Positions 50,949 to 58,960 of a stretch of DNA of 64,000 bases are shown piece after piece. The stretch spans positions 3,756,701 to 3,820,700 of the forward strand of contig NZ_CP054919.1 of assembly GCF_013364235.1 (NCBI RefSeq), written 5' to 3'. The notes beneath the pieces are model-generated. The model worked only from the letters and a program-made list of their open reading frames with translations. It was not told the DNA's origin and did not search any database. The translations under genes and the position numbers were made by a program. Within the stretch, counting starts at the first letter, position 1. Each line of letters opens with the position of its first letter. This DNA is from Kitasatospora sp. NA04385 (GTDB taxonomy: Bacteria > Actinomycetota > Actinomycetes > Streptomycetales > Streptomycetaceae).

Positions 50949-51479
50949 CTACGGCACGGTGCGGCGCCGGAGCACGTTGTCGGCGAACGAGCAGATGGCC
51001 TTCTCCGAGAGGCCGAGCGGAGCTGTGGTGTCCAGGGTGAGCGCCGGGTGTTCGGGGTCGGTCCAGGAGAGCTCGGGTGCATCAGGAGCGGGGGTAGGGC
51101 GGTAGGCGGGTGTCGGTCGGAGGGCGTCGCGGGCGTGCCGGAGCTGTTCGGGTGCGCGGACGTGAATGAGGTGAAGTCGTTCGCCGAGGAGGTCGGCGGC
51201 GAGCTGCCGTTCTGCGGGCGTGGAGGTCACGAGCGTGACGATGCCGATCGGGTGCCGGAGGGCGGCGTGGGCGAGCGCCTCGATGGTGGCGATGCGGTCT
51301 TCCGGGGACCAGCCGAGGTCTCGCAGGATGCCGGTGGCCCGCTGTTCGTCGGCGTCGTACAGGACGCAGTCGCGGTGCTCGTGTTGAAGGTGGGCGAGGA
51401 GTCGGCGGGCGAGGGTGGTCTTCCCGGAAGCCGGCAGGCCCATGAGCCAGAAGACCGCGGAGGCTGGTGGGTGCTTCAC
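50949..51479 (-). CDS. Adenylylsulfate (APS) kinase-like protein
   Basis: A 176-residue P-loop kinase. Walker A is in FWLMGLPASGKTTLARRLL (residues 9-27). It continues with VLYDADEQRATGILRDLGWS and EDRIATIEALAHAA, which match the APS kinase pattern LLDGD-x-R-x-GLN-x-DLGFS. It would make PAPS for the neighbouring sulfotransferase. The start GTG 51479 overlaps the sulfotransferase stop (GTGA). It is the last gene of the operon. Confidence 0.85.
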   Translation of the reverse strand: MKHPPASAVFWLMGLPASGKTTLARRLLAHLQHEHRDCVLYDADEQRATGILRDLGWSPEDRIATIEALAHAALRHPIGIVTLVTSTPAERQLAADLLGERLHLIHVRAPEQLRHARDALRPTPAYRPTPAPDAPELSWTDPEHPALTLDTTAPLGLSEKAICSFADNVLRRRTVP

Positions 51480-52210
51480 GCGGGGTAGCCCCACTTCTCG
51501 CACCAGTGCTTGAGCAGCGGCGGGATCGTCACGTCGGCCGGAGGCGGGGTGGCGTCCTGGATCCGGCCGGAGGCGATCTGGGATGACCAGTCGCCGATGC
51601 CGTAGACGAACGGGCCGTGGTCGTGGCGGCCGTAGTCGAGCATGGTCGGCTCCCAGGGGATGCCGATGTACTCGCACAGGGTCTTGCAGGTGACTTCCGG
51701 TTCAGCGGTCAGCTGCTCGTAAGTGACGCTGACGGAGGTGGGGACGTGGGCGGCGGCTTCGGCGAGGGCGGTGGCGAACTTGCCGACGGTGACGGCGGCT
51801 TCGGCGAGGTCGGTGGCGTCGCCGGCGCGGCGGATGGAGTCGGCGATGGCCACCGGGTGGCGGCGCAGGATGATGTAGCGGGCGTCGGGCCAGCAGTCGA
51901 CGAGGCGCTGCCAGATGAAGACGTTGCCGGGGGACTTCTCGGCGAGCACGGTCTTGCCCGCTTCGGTGAGTTGACGGTGCAGCAGCCGGTCCCACAGGAG
52001 GTGTTCGAGGTCCTGGCGGCCGAGGCCGAGAGTGCGCATGGCGAGGTCGGTGAACTCGTCGTCGACGGTGACGGTGAGGCCACCGAGGTGGAGTTCGTGC
52101 GGGGCGTGGACGTCGGGGTGGGAGCCGAGCAGGCAGCGCAGCAGGGTCGATCCGGAGCGGATCGGGGAGAGGATGAAGACGGGTGCGGGGACGAGGCGCT
52201 GGTCAGGCAC
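51476..52210 (-). CDS. PAPS-dependent sulfotransferase
   Basis: A 244-residue sulfotransferase. The 5'-phosphosulfate-binding loop is FILSPIRSGSTLLRCLLGSH (residues 12-31). The 3'-phosphate-binding region is ARYIILRRHPVAIADSIRRA, with a later VTYEQLTAEP. Expected to transfer sulfate from PAPS to a hydroxyl or amine of the product. GTG 52210 overlaps the GT2 stop by 8 bases in the sequence GTGCCTGA. Its APS-kinase neighbour supports the assignment. Confidence 0.9.
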   Translation of the reverse strand: MPDQRLVPAPVFILSPIRSGSTLLRCLLGSHPDVHAPHELHLGGLTVTVDDEFTDLAMRTLGLGRQDLEHLLWDRLLHRQLTEAGKTVLAEKSPGNVFIWQRLVDCWPDARYIILRRHPVAIADSIRRAGDATDLAEAAVTVGKFATALAEAAAHVPTSVSVTYEQLTAEPEVTCKTLCEYIGIPWEPTMLDYGRHDHGPFVYGIGDWSSQIASGRIQDATPPPADVTIPPLLKHWCEKWGYPA

Positions 52211-53009
52211 GGAACTCCTTCTTCACCTGGTGCTCGCGTTCGGCGAAGACGCGCAGGCGGGTTTCGAGGTCGCGGCGGTAGTGGGCTGAGCCGGGGGTGG
52301 TCTTCTCGTCGCAGTGGAAGATCCGCAGCGGGAGCTGGTGCAGGTAGCCGATGCCGGGCCCGGCGGGGTGGGCGAAGGTGTGGGAGAGCCAGTCCTCGTA
52401 GTTCAGCCAGCTTTGGCCGTCGTCGTGGAACCGGTCGCCGGGGATGCCGCCAGCTGCGGCCATGACGGGACGCGCGCGGTGGGTGTCGTAGATCAGGAAG
52501 TGGGAGGAGACCCGGTTGACCGAGCGGACCTCGGCGCTGAGGACGGGGCCGGCGTCTTCGAGTTTCCATTGCCAGCATTCGTGGTCGTCGATGCGCTGAG
52601 CGAGGGCGAGCTGGGGGTAGCGGTCGAAGGTGTCGGCGATCTCGGCGAGGACGTCGGTGGCGTTGGGGTCGCGGAAGGCGACGACGTCGCCCTCGATGGT
52701 GATCAGGAATCGGCTCTTGTCGGTGACGAAGTGGGTGTGGATGTTGTTGGCCTGGTCGCCGGAGGCCCGGTGGCGGGTGCGCCAGCGCAGCCGTACCTCG
52801 TCGAATCCCCAGGTGGAGTGCGCGAGTTCAGTGATCTCTTCGATCGGGGCGTTCTCGGCGCCGTCCACGACGAGGACCAGGTCGTAGGGGTGACGGGTGC
52901 CCCGGCACAGGGCGTCGAGGGTGGCGGGGATTGTGCGGCGCAGGAGTTCGACGTCGCTGTGGACGAGGTAGGCGATGGTGAAAGCGGGCGGGTAGGCCAC
53001 CGGGGTCAC
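52203..53009 (-). CDS. Family 2-like glycosyltransferase
   Basis: A 268-residue GT-A-type protein. It starts FTIAYLVHSDVELLRRTIPA, then YDLVLVVDGAENAP, a metal-site-like ITIEGDVVAF, and a C-terminal acceptor region with GDRFHDDGQSWLNYEDWL. No membrane segment. It would transfer a sugar in the cytoplasm. GTG 53009 is used because it overlaps the decarboxylase stop (GTGA), matching the coupling elsewhere in this operon. Confidence 0.8.
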   Translation of the reverse strand: MTPVAYPPAFTIAYLVHSDVELLRRTIPATLDALCRGTRHPYDLVLVVDGAENAPIEEITELAHSTWGFDEVRLRWRTRHRASGDQANNIHTHFVTDKSRFLITIEGDVVAFRDPNATDVLAEIADTFDRYPQLALAQRIDDHECWQWKLEDAGPVLSAEVRSVNRVSSHFLIYDTHRARPVMAAAGGIPGDRFHDDGQSWLNYEDWLSHTFAHPAGPGIGYLHQLPLRIFHCDEKTTPGSAHYRRDLETRLRVFAEREHQVKKEFRA

Positions 53010-54658
53010 CACCCTGCCGGTCCGGTCACGTCCGCCGCGGCACCGCCGTCGGGCGGGGCTGCGGTGGTGAGCAGTGCGCGGGCGTCGTTCAGCATGGCGG
53101 CGGTGAGTTCCTGGGAGTGGTCGAGGATGGCCTGTTCGATGCCGCGCTCGATGTCGTCGGGGATGTGGGGGTGGCCGACGCACATGCCCATGACCTGGTA
53201 CTTGGCGGTGGTCCCGAGTCCGATGCGGTCGGCGAGGTCCTGGAGGGCGAAGAGGTCGAAGACGACGGTGCCGCTGCGGTAGAGGCGGTCGGCGAAGGCC
53301 GCGGTGTAGCGGGAGACGAGTGCGCGTACCGCCCCGTGGAGTTCAGGCCGGCTGTAAGCCTCTTGGAGGGCGTGGGCAACTGGGTTGGGGAGGAAGACGA
53401 AGGCGCACCGGTAGAAGTCGGAGGTGCCGAGGAGACGGAAGGTGCCGGTGCGCTCCAGCAGGTCGACCATGCGCTGGTAGGTGGCCTGGCGGGCTTCTAC
53501 GAGTTGGCCGATGCCGTCGGTGCCCTGGTGCTTCATCAGGGCCCACAGCTTGAGTGATTCGAAGCCGCGGGATCCGTAGAACGGGGTAATCAGCCCGAGG
53601 TCGAGGCAGTTGGGGTCGTCGGCGCGGTCCGGGTAGCGGGTGAAGTGGCCGAGCACGGTCGGGTCGCGGAAGAGGGCGTAGCTGGAGGGGTAGGAGACGA
53701 ACAGGCCCTTGTGGGGGTCGAGGGCGACGGAGTCGGCGCGTTCGATGCCGGCGAGCTGAACCTTGAGCTTCTCGGAGAACAGCAGGCTGCCGCCGTGGCA
53801 GGCGTCGACGTGGAACCAGACGCCGTGCTGGGCGCAGAGGTCGGCGAGGGCTTGCAGGTCGTCGATGCCGGTGGTGCGGCAGTTCCCGGCGACGCCGACG
53901 ACCATGAAGATCCGTTTGCCGGGCTGCGGTGAGGCCAGCAGGCCGGCGATCGAGGCGGGGTCGCTGGTGAAGTCGGGGGTGGCGTCCGCCCACAGGAGTC
54001 CGTCGGTGCCGAGGCCGAGGGCTTGGGCGGCGGCGAGGTAGGAGAAGTGCTCGACGCCGCCGGCGAGGAGGATCACGGGCTGCTCGGGGATGGCGCGCAG
54101 GCCGCGGTGGCGGACTTCGGGGTAGGTGTGGGCGAGGGCTGCGGCGATGGCGATGTGGTTGCTCATGTTGCCGCCGGAGGTCCACATCCCGCCGAGCGAG
54201 GCGAGTCCCTGGTAGGCGGTGAGCGGCGCGGCCTTGTAGCCGATGAGTTCGCGCAGCCAGGTGATCAGCTGGGCTTCGATCACGCTGGCGGCGGGCGCGC
54301 TGCGGTCGAAGGCGATCAGGTTCTGGTTGAGGAAGGTGGCGACGATGTCCGCGGTGAGGGCGGCGATGCTGTCGCCGGTGTCAGGGAAGGCGAGGTAGCG
54401 CGGGTCGGCCTGGGAGATCGACCAGCCGGCGATCTCGGCGAGGGAGTCCATGAGCCGGTCGTCGCTGGTCCCGGTGTGGGGGATCGGCCTGGCGAGGCGG
54501 TCGATGAGTTCGCCGACGCTCGCGTGCCGCAGGACGAGGTGGTCGCGGAGCTCGCCGGTGGTGAAGTCGAGTCCGAGGTCGACCGCCCGGTGCAGCAGCG
54601 CGCGGCTGTCGTCCCGGGGACGGTTGCTCAGCAGGGCGGGCGGTTGGGGGTCAGGCAC
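53006..54658 (-). CDS. Group II PLP-dependent amino-acid decarboxylase
   Basis: A 550-residue decarboxylase of the Glu/aromatic/diaminobutyrate group. Motifs are LTAYQGLASLGGMWTSGGNM (about 190-210), WFHVDACHGGSLLFSEKL and the Schiff-base Lys in SVALDPHKGLFVSYPSS. The length is near the family norm, with an N-terminal helical region. The substrate (aromatic, acidic or basic amino acid) cannot be read from sequence. GTG 54658 overlaps the radical SAM stop by 8 bases in the same GTGCCTGA junction seen at 52203. Likely makes an amine building block. Confidence 0.9.
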   Translation of the reverse strand: MPDPQPPALLSNRPRDDSRALLHRAVDLGLDFTTGELRDHLVLRHASVGELIDRLARPIPHTGTSDDRLMDSLAEIAGWSISQADPRYLAFPDTGDSIAALTADIVATFLNQNLIAFDRSAPAASVIEAQLITWLRELIGYKAAPLTAYQGLASLGGMWTSGGNMSNHIAIAAALAHTYPEVRHRGLRAIPEQPVILLAGGVEHFSYLAAAQALGLGTDGLLWADATPDFTSDPASIAGLLASPQPGKRIFMVVGVAGNCRTTGIDDLQALADLCAQHGVWFHVDACHGGSLLFSEKLKVQLAGIERADSVALDPHKGLFVSYPSSYALFRDPTVLGHFTRYPDRADDPNCLDLGLITPFYGSRGFESLKLWALMKHQGTDGIGQLVEARQATYQRMVDLLERTGTFRLLGTSDFYRCAFVFLPNPVAHALQEAYSRPELHGAVRALVSRYTAAFADRLYRSGTVVFDLFALQDLADRIGLGTTAKYQVMGMCVGHPHIPDDIERGIEQAILDHSQELTAAMLNDARALLTTAAPPDGGAAADVTGPAGW

Positions 54659-55694
54659 GTCCGAACTCCATTCGATACACGCAGCCTTCGCACGAGGACC
54701 AGGCGGGGCCTTGGAGGAAGGAGTCCCGCAGTGACCGGTAGGGCGTTGCCGTCCAGATCTCGGCGATCGGCGTCTGGTGGATGTTGCCGAGCACGTTGCC
54801 GGGGCTGGACTCCATGTGGACACAGCACGGCGTGACGTCGCCGTCCTTGGTGAGGTAGCTCGCGTCCCACGGCCACGGGCAGACGGCGTTCGCGGCGGCC
54901 GGGGAGGCGAGGCGGGAGTAGTCGAAGATCGACAGCTGCAGGCCGTGTTCCTCGGCCCGGGCGAGGCCGGCCTCGAGGTGCGGGACGACGTCGCCCGGGG
55001 GGAGGGCGAACAGGGACTCGGTATTGAGGGTCTTGTCCTCGCCCCAGTGGTGCAGGCTCTCCACGCTGACGCGAGTGAGGCCGTGGTCGGCGACGAAGTC
55101 GACGATCGCCGGGAACTGGTACAGGTTCGCCGAGGAGAGCGTCACTGCGGCGGACAGTCCGGTCTTCCGTCCCTGGGTTAGTGCGACCGCTTCGCGCAGG
55201 GCCGTGCTCAGCTGGGACAGGCGCAGCCCGGAGCGCATCCGTCCGAGGGTGGCGTCGTCGGTGCCGTCGACGCTGATGGCGATCAGGTCGAGCCCGGCGT
55301 CCAGGACCGGTCCGAGTCGGCGGCGCACCAGCAGGCCGTTGGTGTTCGTCGAGGTGAACACGGAGCGGTCGGTGCATGCCTTCACGTAGGCGGCGAAGTC
55401 GCGGACGATCAGTGCCTCTCCGCCGCCGACGAAGGAGACGTGGCCGAGGTCGGGGAGCTGGTCGAGGAGCGCGACGAACGCCTCCAGGGGCAGGTGCCCA
55501 CCGCTGCTGTCGTGCACGGCCCGAAGGCAGCCGGCGCACGCGAGGTTGCACAGGTCGGTGAGCTCCACCTGCAGGTACTGCGGCATGGTGGTTGGCTGTC
55601 CGGGGGTGAGGCCGTAGCGGTCGAAGTCGTCGGTGACGAGGAACTTCCGGAACCGCTCGGGCACCGTGATCTGCGGCGCGTGTTCGGGTGTCAC
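54651..55694 (-). CDS. Radical SAM enzyme with short SPASM-like tail
   Basis: A 347-residue radical SAM enzyme. The cluster motif is ELTDLCNLACAGCLRAVH (Cx3Cx2C, about residues 45-60). A (beta/alpha) barrel follows, with FVGGGEALIVRDF and LDLIAISVDGTDDATL. The C-terminal Cys-rich region (NAVCPWPWDASYL, DVTPCCVHM, WSSCEGCVYRM) fits an auxiliary iron-sulfur cluster. GTG 55694 overlaps the GT4 stop (GTGA). Substrate unknown; peptide or sugar chemistry are both possible. Confidence 0.9.
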   Translation of the reverse strand: MTPEHAPQITVPERFRKFLVTDDFDRYGLTPGQPTTMPQYLQVELTDLCNLACAGCLRAVHDSSGGHLPLEAFVALLDQLPDLGHVSFVGGGEALIVRDFAAYVKACTDRSVFTSTNTNGLLVRRRLGPVLDAGLDLIAISVDGTDDATLGRMRSGLRLSQLSTALREAVALTQGRKTGLSAAVTLSSANLYQFPAIVDFVADHGLTRVSVESLHHWGEDKTLNTESLFALPPGDVVPHLEAGLARAEEHGLQLSIFDYSRLASPAAANAVCPWPWDASYLTKDGDVTPCCVHMESSPGNVLGNIHQTPIAEIWTATPYRSLRDSFLQGPAWSSCEGCVYRMEFGRA

Positions 55695-56890
55695 CCGGCC
55701 ACCGCCTTTCGGTAGACGGAGACGGTCTCGTCGGCGAACAGGGCGAACTCCTCCACCCTGCGGTCGAACGACGGCATCCGAGGGGCCAGTTGGTGGGAGG
55801 CCGCGTCGATCGCTCGGGTCCAGGCGGCCGGATCGCGGTAGTCCTCGACGAGGTGGACGCCGGGGTCGTCTGCGAGGTGGTGCATGGACGGGACGGCCGA
55901 GGACCACACCGGGACACCCAGGGCCCGTGCCTCGTACGCCACCAACGGGTGGTTCTCCCACCACTGCGACGGCACCAGCAGCGCCCGGGCGTCGGCCAGC
56001 ACCGGACCGACCTCGGCACGGGAGTGCGGGGGAAGCCAGCGCACCCGGGGATCCGACGCGGCGAGGGCGCGCATCCGCTCCTCGTAGGGGGCGTCGTCCG
56101 GCACTGTCGCGATCAGCAGCGGCAGGTCGGTGCGGCTGCGACGGTAGGCGTCGAGTAGGAGGTGGAGGCCCTTCTCGGGCGAGCACCTGCCCAGGAACAG
56201 CAGATGCCTCCCGTCTCCGCTGCTGGCTGCGAGTGGAGCCCAGGTGTCGGGCAGCCCGTAGTAGGCGCGGTCGCGGACAGCCTTGCCCACGTCGACGCCG
56301 GCCTTCGCCAGCTCGGCGGCCTGGTAGGGCGTCTGGGTCCACAAAGCCTTGACCCGGTCGTTCAGCCAGGCAATGTTCCGCGCCCGCCACTGGGCCACGT
56401 CGCCGTGGGCGTTCGCGGGGGCATTCAGACATTCGAGACAGTCCCGGGTGGGTGCGGTCGCCGTGCACTGCGTACCGGCGGACCTGACAACGAGCTGGTG
56501 ATCGGGGCAGACCGTGGTGTAGTCGGTCAACGTCGCGACCACCGGCACCCCGGCCAGGGACGGGGTGCCGAGGAACTCCAGGCCGATGCGGCTGAAGTGC
56601 AGGACATGCACGACATCCACGCCAGGACGTCCGACGAGCAACTGCTCGACGCGGTGGGCCTGTTCCGTCTCCTGGACGCGCCAGCCAACGGGGTAGTCGC
56701 CGGTGAACGCCACGGGCAGGCTCAGGTACTCGCCGGCCGTGCGGCGGTGCGGGGGCGGTGGTTCGCCGGCCGCGAGCCAGCTGACGTGCACGCCGCGGGC
56801 AGTCAGGGCGCGGGCGAGGTCGTCGGCCAGGATCTCCGTGCCGCCGGCGTCGTCGCCGGCGAACCGGTGGGTGGTCAGAAGGATCCGCAC
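55691..56890 (-). CDS. Family 4-like glycosyltransferase
   Basis: A 399-residue GT-B enzyme. The N-terminal domain has VRILLTTHRFAGDDAGGTEI. A Cys cluster (VCPDHQL, TQCTATAP, DCLECLNAP) lies near residues 135-165. The donor domain has HLLFLGRCSPEKGLHLLLDA and VPSQWWENHPLVAYEARALG, the GT4 E-x7-E region. GTG 56890 lies 11 bases after the upstream radical SAM stop. Cytoplasmic; second sugar transfer of the pathway. Confidence 0.9.
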   Translation of the reverse strand: MRILLTTHRFAGDDAGGTEILADDLARALTARGVHVSWLAAGEPPPPHRRTAGEYLSLPVAFTGDYPVGWRVQETEQAHRVEQLLVGRPGVDVVHVLHFSRIGLEFLGTPSLAGVPVVATLTDYTTVCPDHQLVVRSAGTQCTATAPTRDCLECLNAPANAHGDVAQWRARNIAWLNDRVKALWTQTPYQAAELAKAGVDVGKAVRDRAYYGLPDTWAPLAASSGDGRHLLFLGRCSPEKGLHLLLDAYRRSRTDLPLLIATVPDDAPYEERMRALAASDPRVRWLPPHSRAEVGPVLADARALLVPSQWWENHPLVAYEARALGVPVWSSAVPSMHHLADDPGVHLVEDYRDPAAWTRAIDAASHQLAPRMPSFDRRVEEFALFADETVSVYRKAVAG

Positions 56891-56901
56891 GTCTGCGCCC
56901 C

Positions 56902-58914
56902 TCAGCAGGTGTTGCCCTGGAGACCGGCCCAGCGGCCGATCGGGGTGAGTCCGGCGGGCATCCGCCCGTTCACACCAGCGCTCTCCGGCCCCGTGAGGGC
57001 TTCTGGCCCCGACAGTCGCAGGGCTCCGGTGCGGGAGCGGTCGAGGACCGCGAACGGCTCGTGCAGGGTCAGGGCGGTCCAGCCGCCGTCCGCGAAGTCC
57101 ACGAACACGTTCACCCCGAGACCGGCCCCGGTCTCTCCATGCGCGGGCAGGGGCAACCGGAGGCGCACCTGGTCCGCTTCCCAGGAGAAGTCGACGTCCT
57201 CGATGTCCTCCCAGACGGGATCGGGGTGCGGGACGCGGCGGAATCGAGCCGTGGGCAGGTTGAGCCGGCTCGCGCCGTCGCGCGCGAAGCTCCACTGGTC
57301 CTCACCCGGCCACTGCTGGGCGGCAAGGTCGTGCAGGGTGAAGGATCCCGAACCCAGCGGCTGCAGGAGAACCCTCACGGCGCGCACGGCATTCGGGGTG
57401 TCACCGAGGTCGAGACCGACCGCGAGCCGGCCGTTGTCGAGCGCGAGCCGGGCCCGCAGACCGGCCGAGGTCGCCAGGCCGCCCCGCAGACGGCCCGCGG
57501 TGCCCAGCGGGATGGCTGTGTTGTCGTTGTCCGGGTCCGCGATGAGGGTGGCCTTCGGCCGGTAGTCGGCCTCCGGGGGTGCGGCGAGCGCCTCGTCGGT
57601 GAGCCCGTACGGGGATGGGAGGGCGTCGAGCACCTCGGGGTGCTCCTCGCGAAGCGTGATGACGAGGCGGATGGCGAGGTCGGTGATGAACCGGATCAGG
57701 TCGCACTTGACCTCGTCGGGCCTGGTGATGTCCCCGTTCGCCAGCACGGCCTGGTAGTAGCAGCCGCCGCCGCAGACGTACCGGGACGGGCAGGTGGAGC
57801 ACCCGTCGCGCTGGTCGACCACCAGGTCCAGGTATCGGGTGCGCTCGCTGTCCTCGACGCCGGTGGAGGCGTGGCCGATGTGCCAGCCGGACTTCCCGAT
57901 GAAGTGCGCGCAGGGGTAGAGGTTGCCGTTGGTGTCCAGGTAGGTGCCGCTCTTGCCCGCACCGCACCGGTAGACCTGCGCCGCGCGGTCCTTCACCCGG
58001 TAGAAGAACCGCATGAAGAAGTCCTCGGAGTTCAGGGCGAGCAGCCGGGCGAGGATGCCCTGAGGCGGCTGGGCGAGGATGTGGTCGACCAGGTCGGCGT
58101 AGCCCTGGCGGAAGGCCGGCAGCGTGGCGGCGTTGAGGGCGTAGTCCTTGTCGTGGGTGGCGTTGACCGGCTTCATGTAGATGTTGCGGGCGCCGACGTC
58201 CTCGAAGAGGTGGCTGAAGATCGCGACGAAGTCGGTGCAGTACGCGGTCAGGACCGCGGAGACGCCCATGTCGGGGTGGCGGGCCAGCACCCGGTCCAGG
58301 ACCGGCCGCACGTGGTCGTAGGTGCCGCCGCGCCCGCCGGTGTAGAAGCGGACCCGGTCGTGGACCTCCTTCGGGCCGTCGAGGCTGATGTCCTGGGGCG
58401 GGCCGAGCCGGTCGGCGAGTTCCGGCGTCATCGACAGCGTCGCGTTGGTGACCATCGGGCCGGCCCACACCACGCTGACCGGCGAGTCGGCCAGCCCTTC
58501 CTCCACCAGGGTCTGGACCTCCTCGTGCATGTGCCGCACCAGCATCGTCTCGCCGGCGAGCCCGAAGTCGACGCGGCTGTACCGCGCGTCCTCCTCGATG
58601 AGGCGCTTGCGGTGGGTGGCCAGGCCCTGCACCACCGTCTCCAGCGGGATCGTCACCGGCTTGCCGTCGGCGTGGACCCGGTCCCGGAACGAGCAGTACG
58701 TGCAGCCCATGTTGCACTGGTCGGTCAGGGAGAGCTGGGCCTGCGGGTACGCCTCGCGGTAGGACGTGACCTGGTGGACCGCCTCCAGCGCGCCGCACGG
58801 GCACGGCGTGCCCGGGGCGGTGATATGGCCGCCGCGGACGTGGAAGACGTAGCCGTCGGCGAAGGAGACGTGCGCGGGGTCGCTGGTGGAAAGTGGAATC
58901 GCGTCGCTGATCAC
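56902..58914 (-). CDS. Radical SAM/SPASM enzyme with long C-terminal domain
   Basis: A 670-residue protein. The N-terminus has a PCPCGALEAVHQ Cys pair. The radical SAM motif is LTDQCNMGCTYCSFRDR (Cx3Cx2C, about residues 66-75). The SPASM region spans about 315-385 (CGAGKSGTYLDTNGNLYPCA, then GCSTCPSRYVCGGGCYYQ). The last 190 residues (480-670) are a beta-rich domain with LTLHEPFAVLD, ending in a Cys-terminal GLQGNTC; I do not recognise it. SPASM enzymes of this size often modify ribosomal peptides or proteins. GTG 58914 has GAGAGGTCCACC upstream. No precursor peptide is obvious nearby. Confidence 0.9.
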   Translation of the reverse strand: MISDAIPLSTSDPAHVSFADGYVFHVRGGHITAPGTPCPCGALEAVHQVTSYREAYPQAQLSLTDQCNMGCTYCSFRDRVHADGKPVTIPLETVVQGLATHRKRLIEEDARYSRVDFGLAGETMLVRHMHEEVQTLVEEGLADSPVSVVWAGPMVTNATLSMTPELADRLGPPQDISLDGPKEVHDRVRFYTGGRGGTYDHVRPVLDRVLARHPDMGVSAVLTAYCTDFVAIFSHLFEDVGARNIYMKPVNATHDKDYALNAATLPAFRQGYADLVDHILAQPPQGILARLLALNSEDFFMRFFYRVKDRAAQVYRCGAGKSGTYLDTNGNLYPCAHFIGKSGWHIGHASTGVEDSERTRYLDLVVDQRDGCSTCPSRYVCGGGCYYQAVLANGDITRPDEVKCDLIRFITDLAIRLVITLREEHPEVLDALPSPYGLTDEALAAPPEADYRPKATLIADPDNDNTAIPLGTAGRLRGGLATSAGLRARLALDNGRLAVGLDLGDTPNAVRAVRVLLQPLGSGSFTLHDLAAQQWPGEDQWSFARDGASRLNLPTARFRRVPHPDPVWEDIEDVDFSWEADQVRLRLPLPAHGETGAGLGVNVFVDFADGGWTALTLHEPFAVLDRSRTGALRLSGPEALTGPESAGVNGRMPAGLTPIGRWAGLQGNTC

Positions 58915-58960
58915 GGTGGACCTCTCGGGTTGAGACGGTGCGGATCGGGGCGGTACGGGA

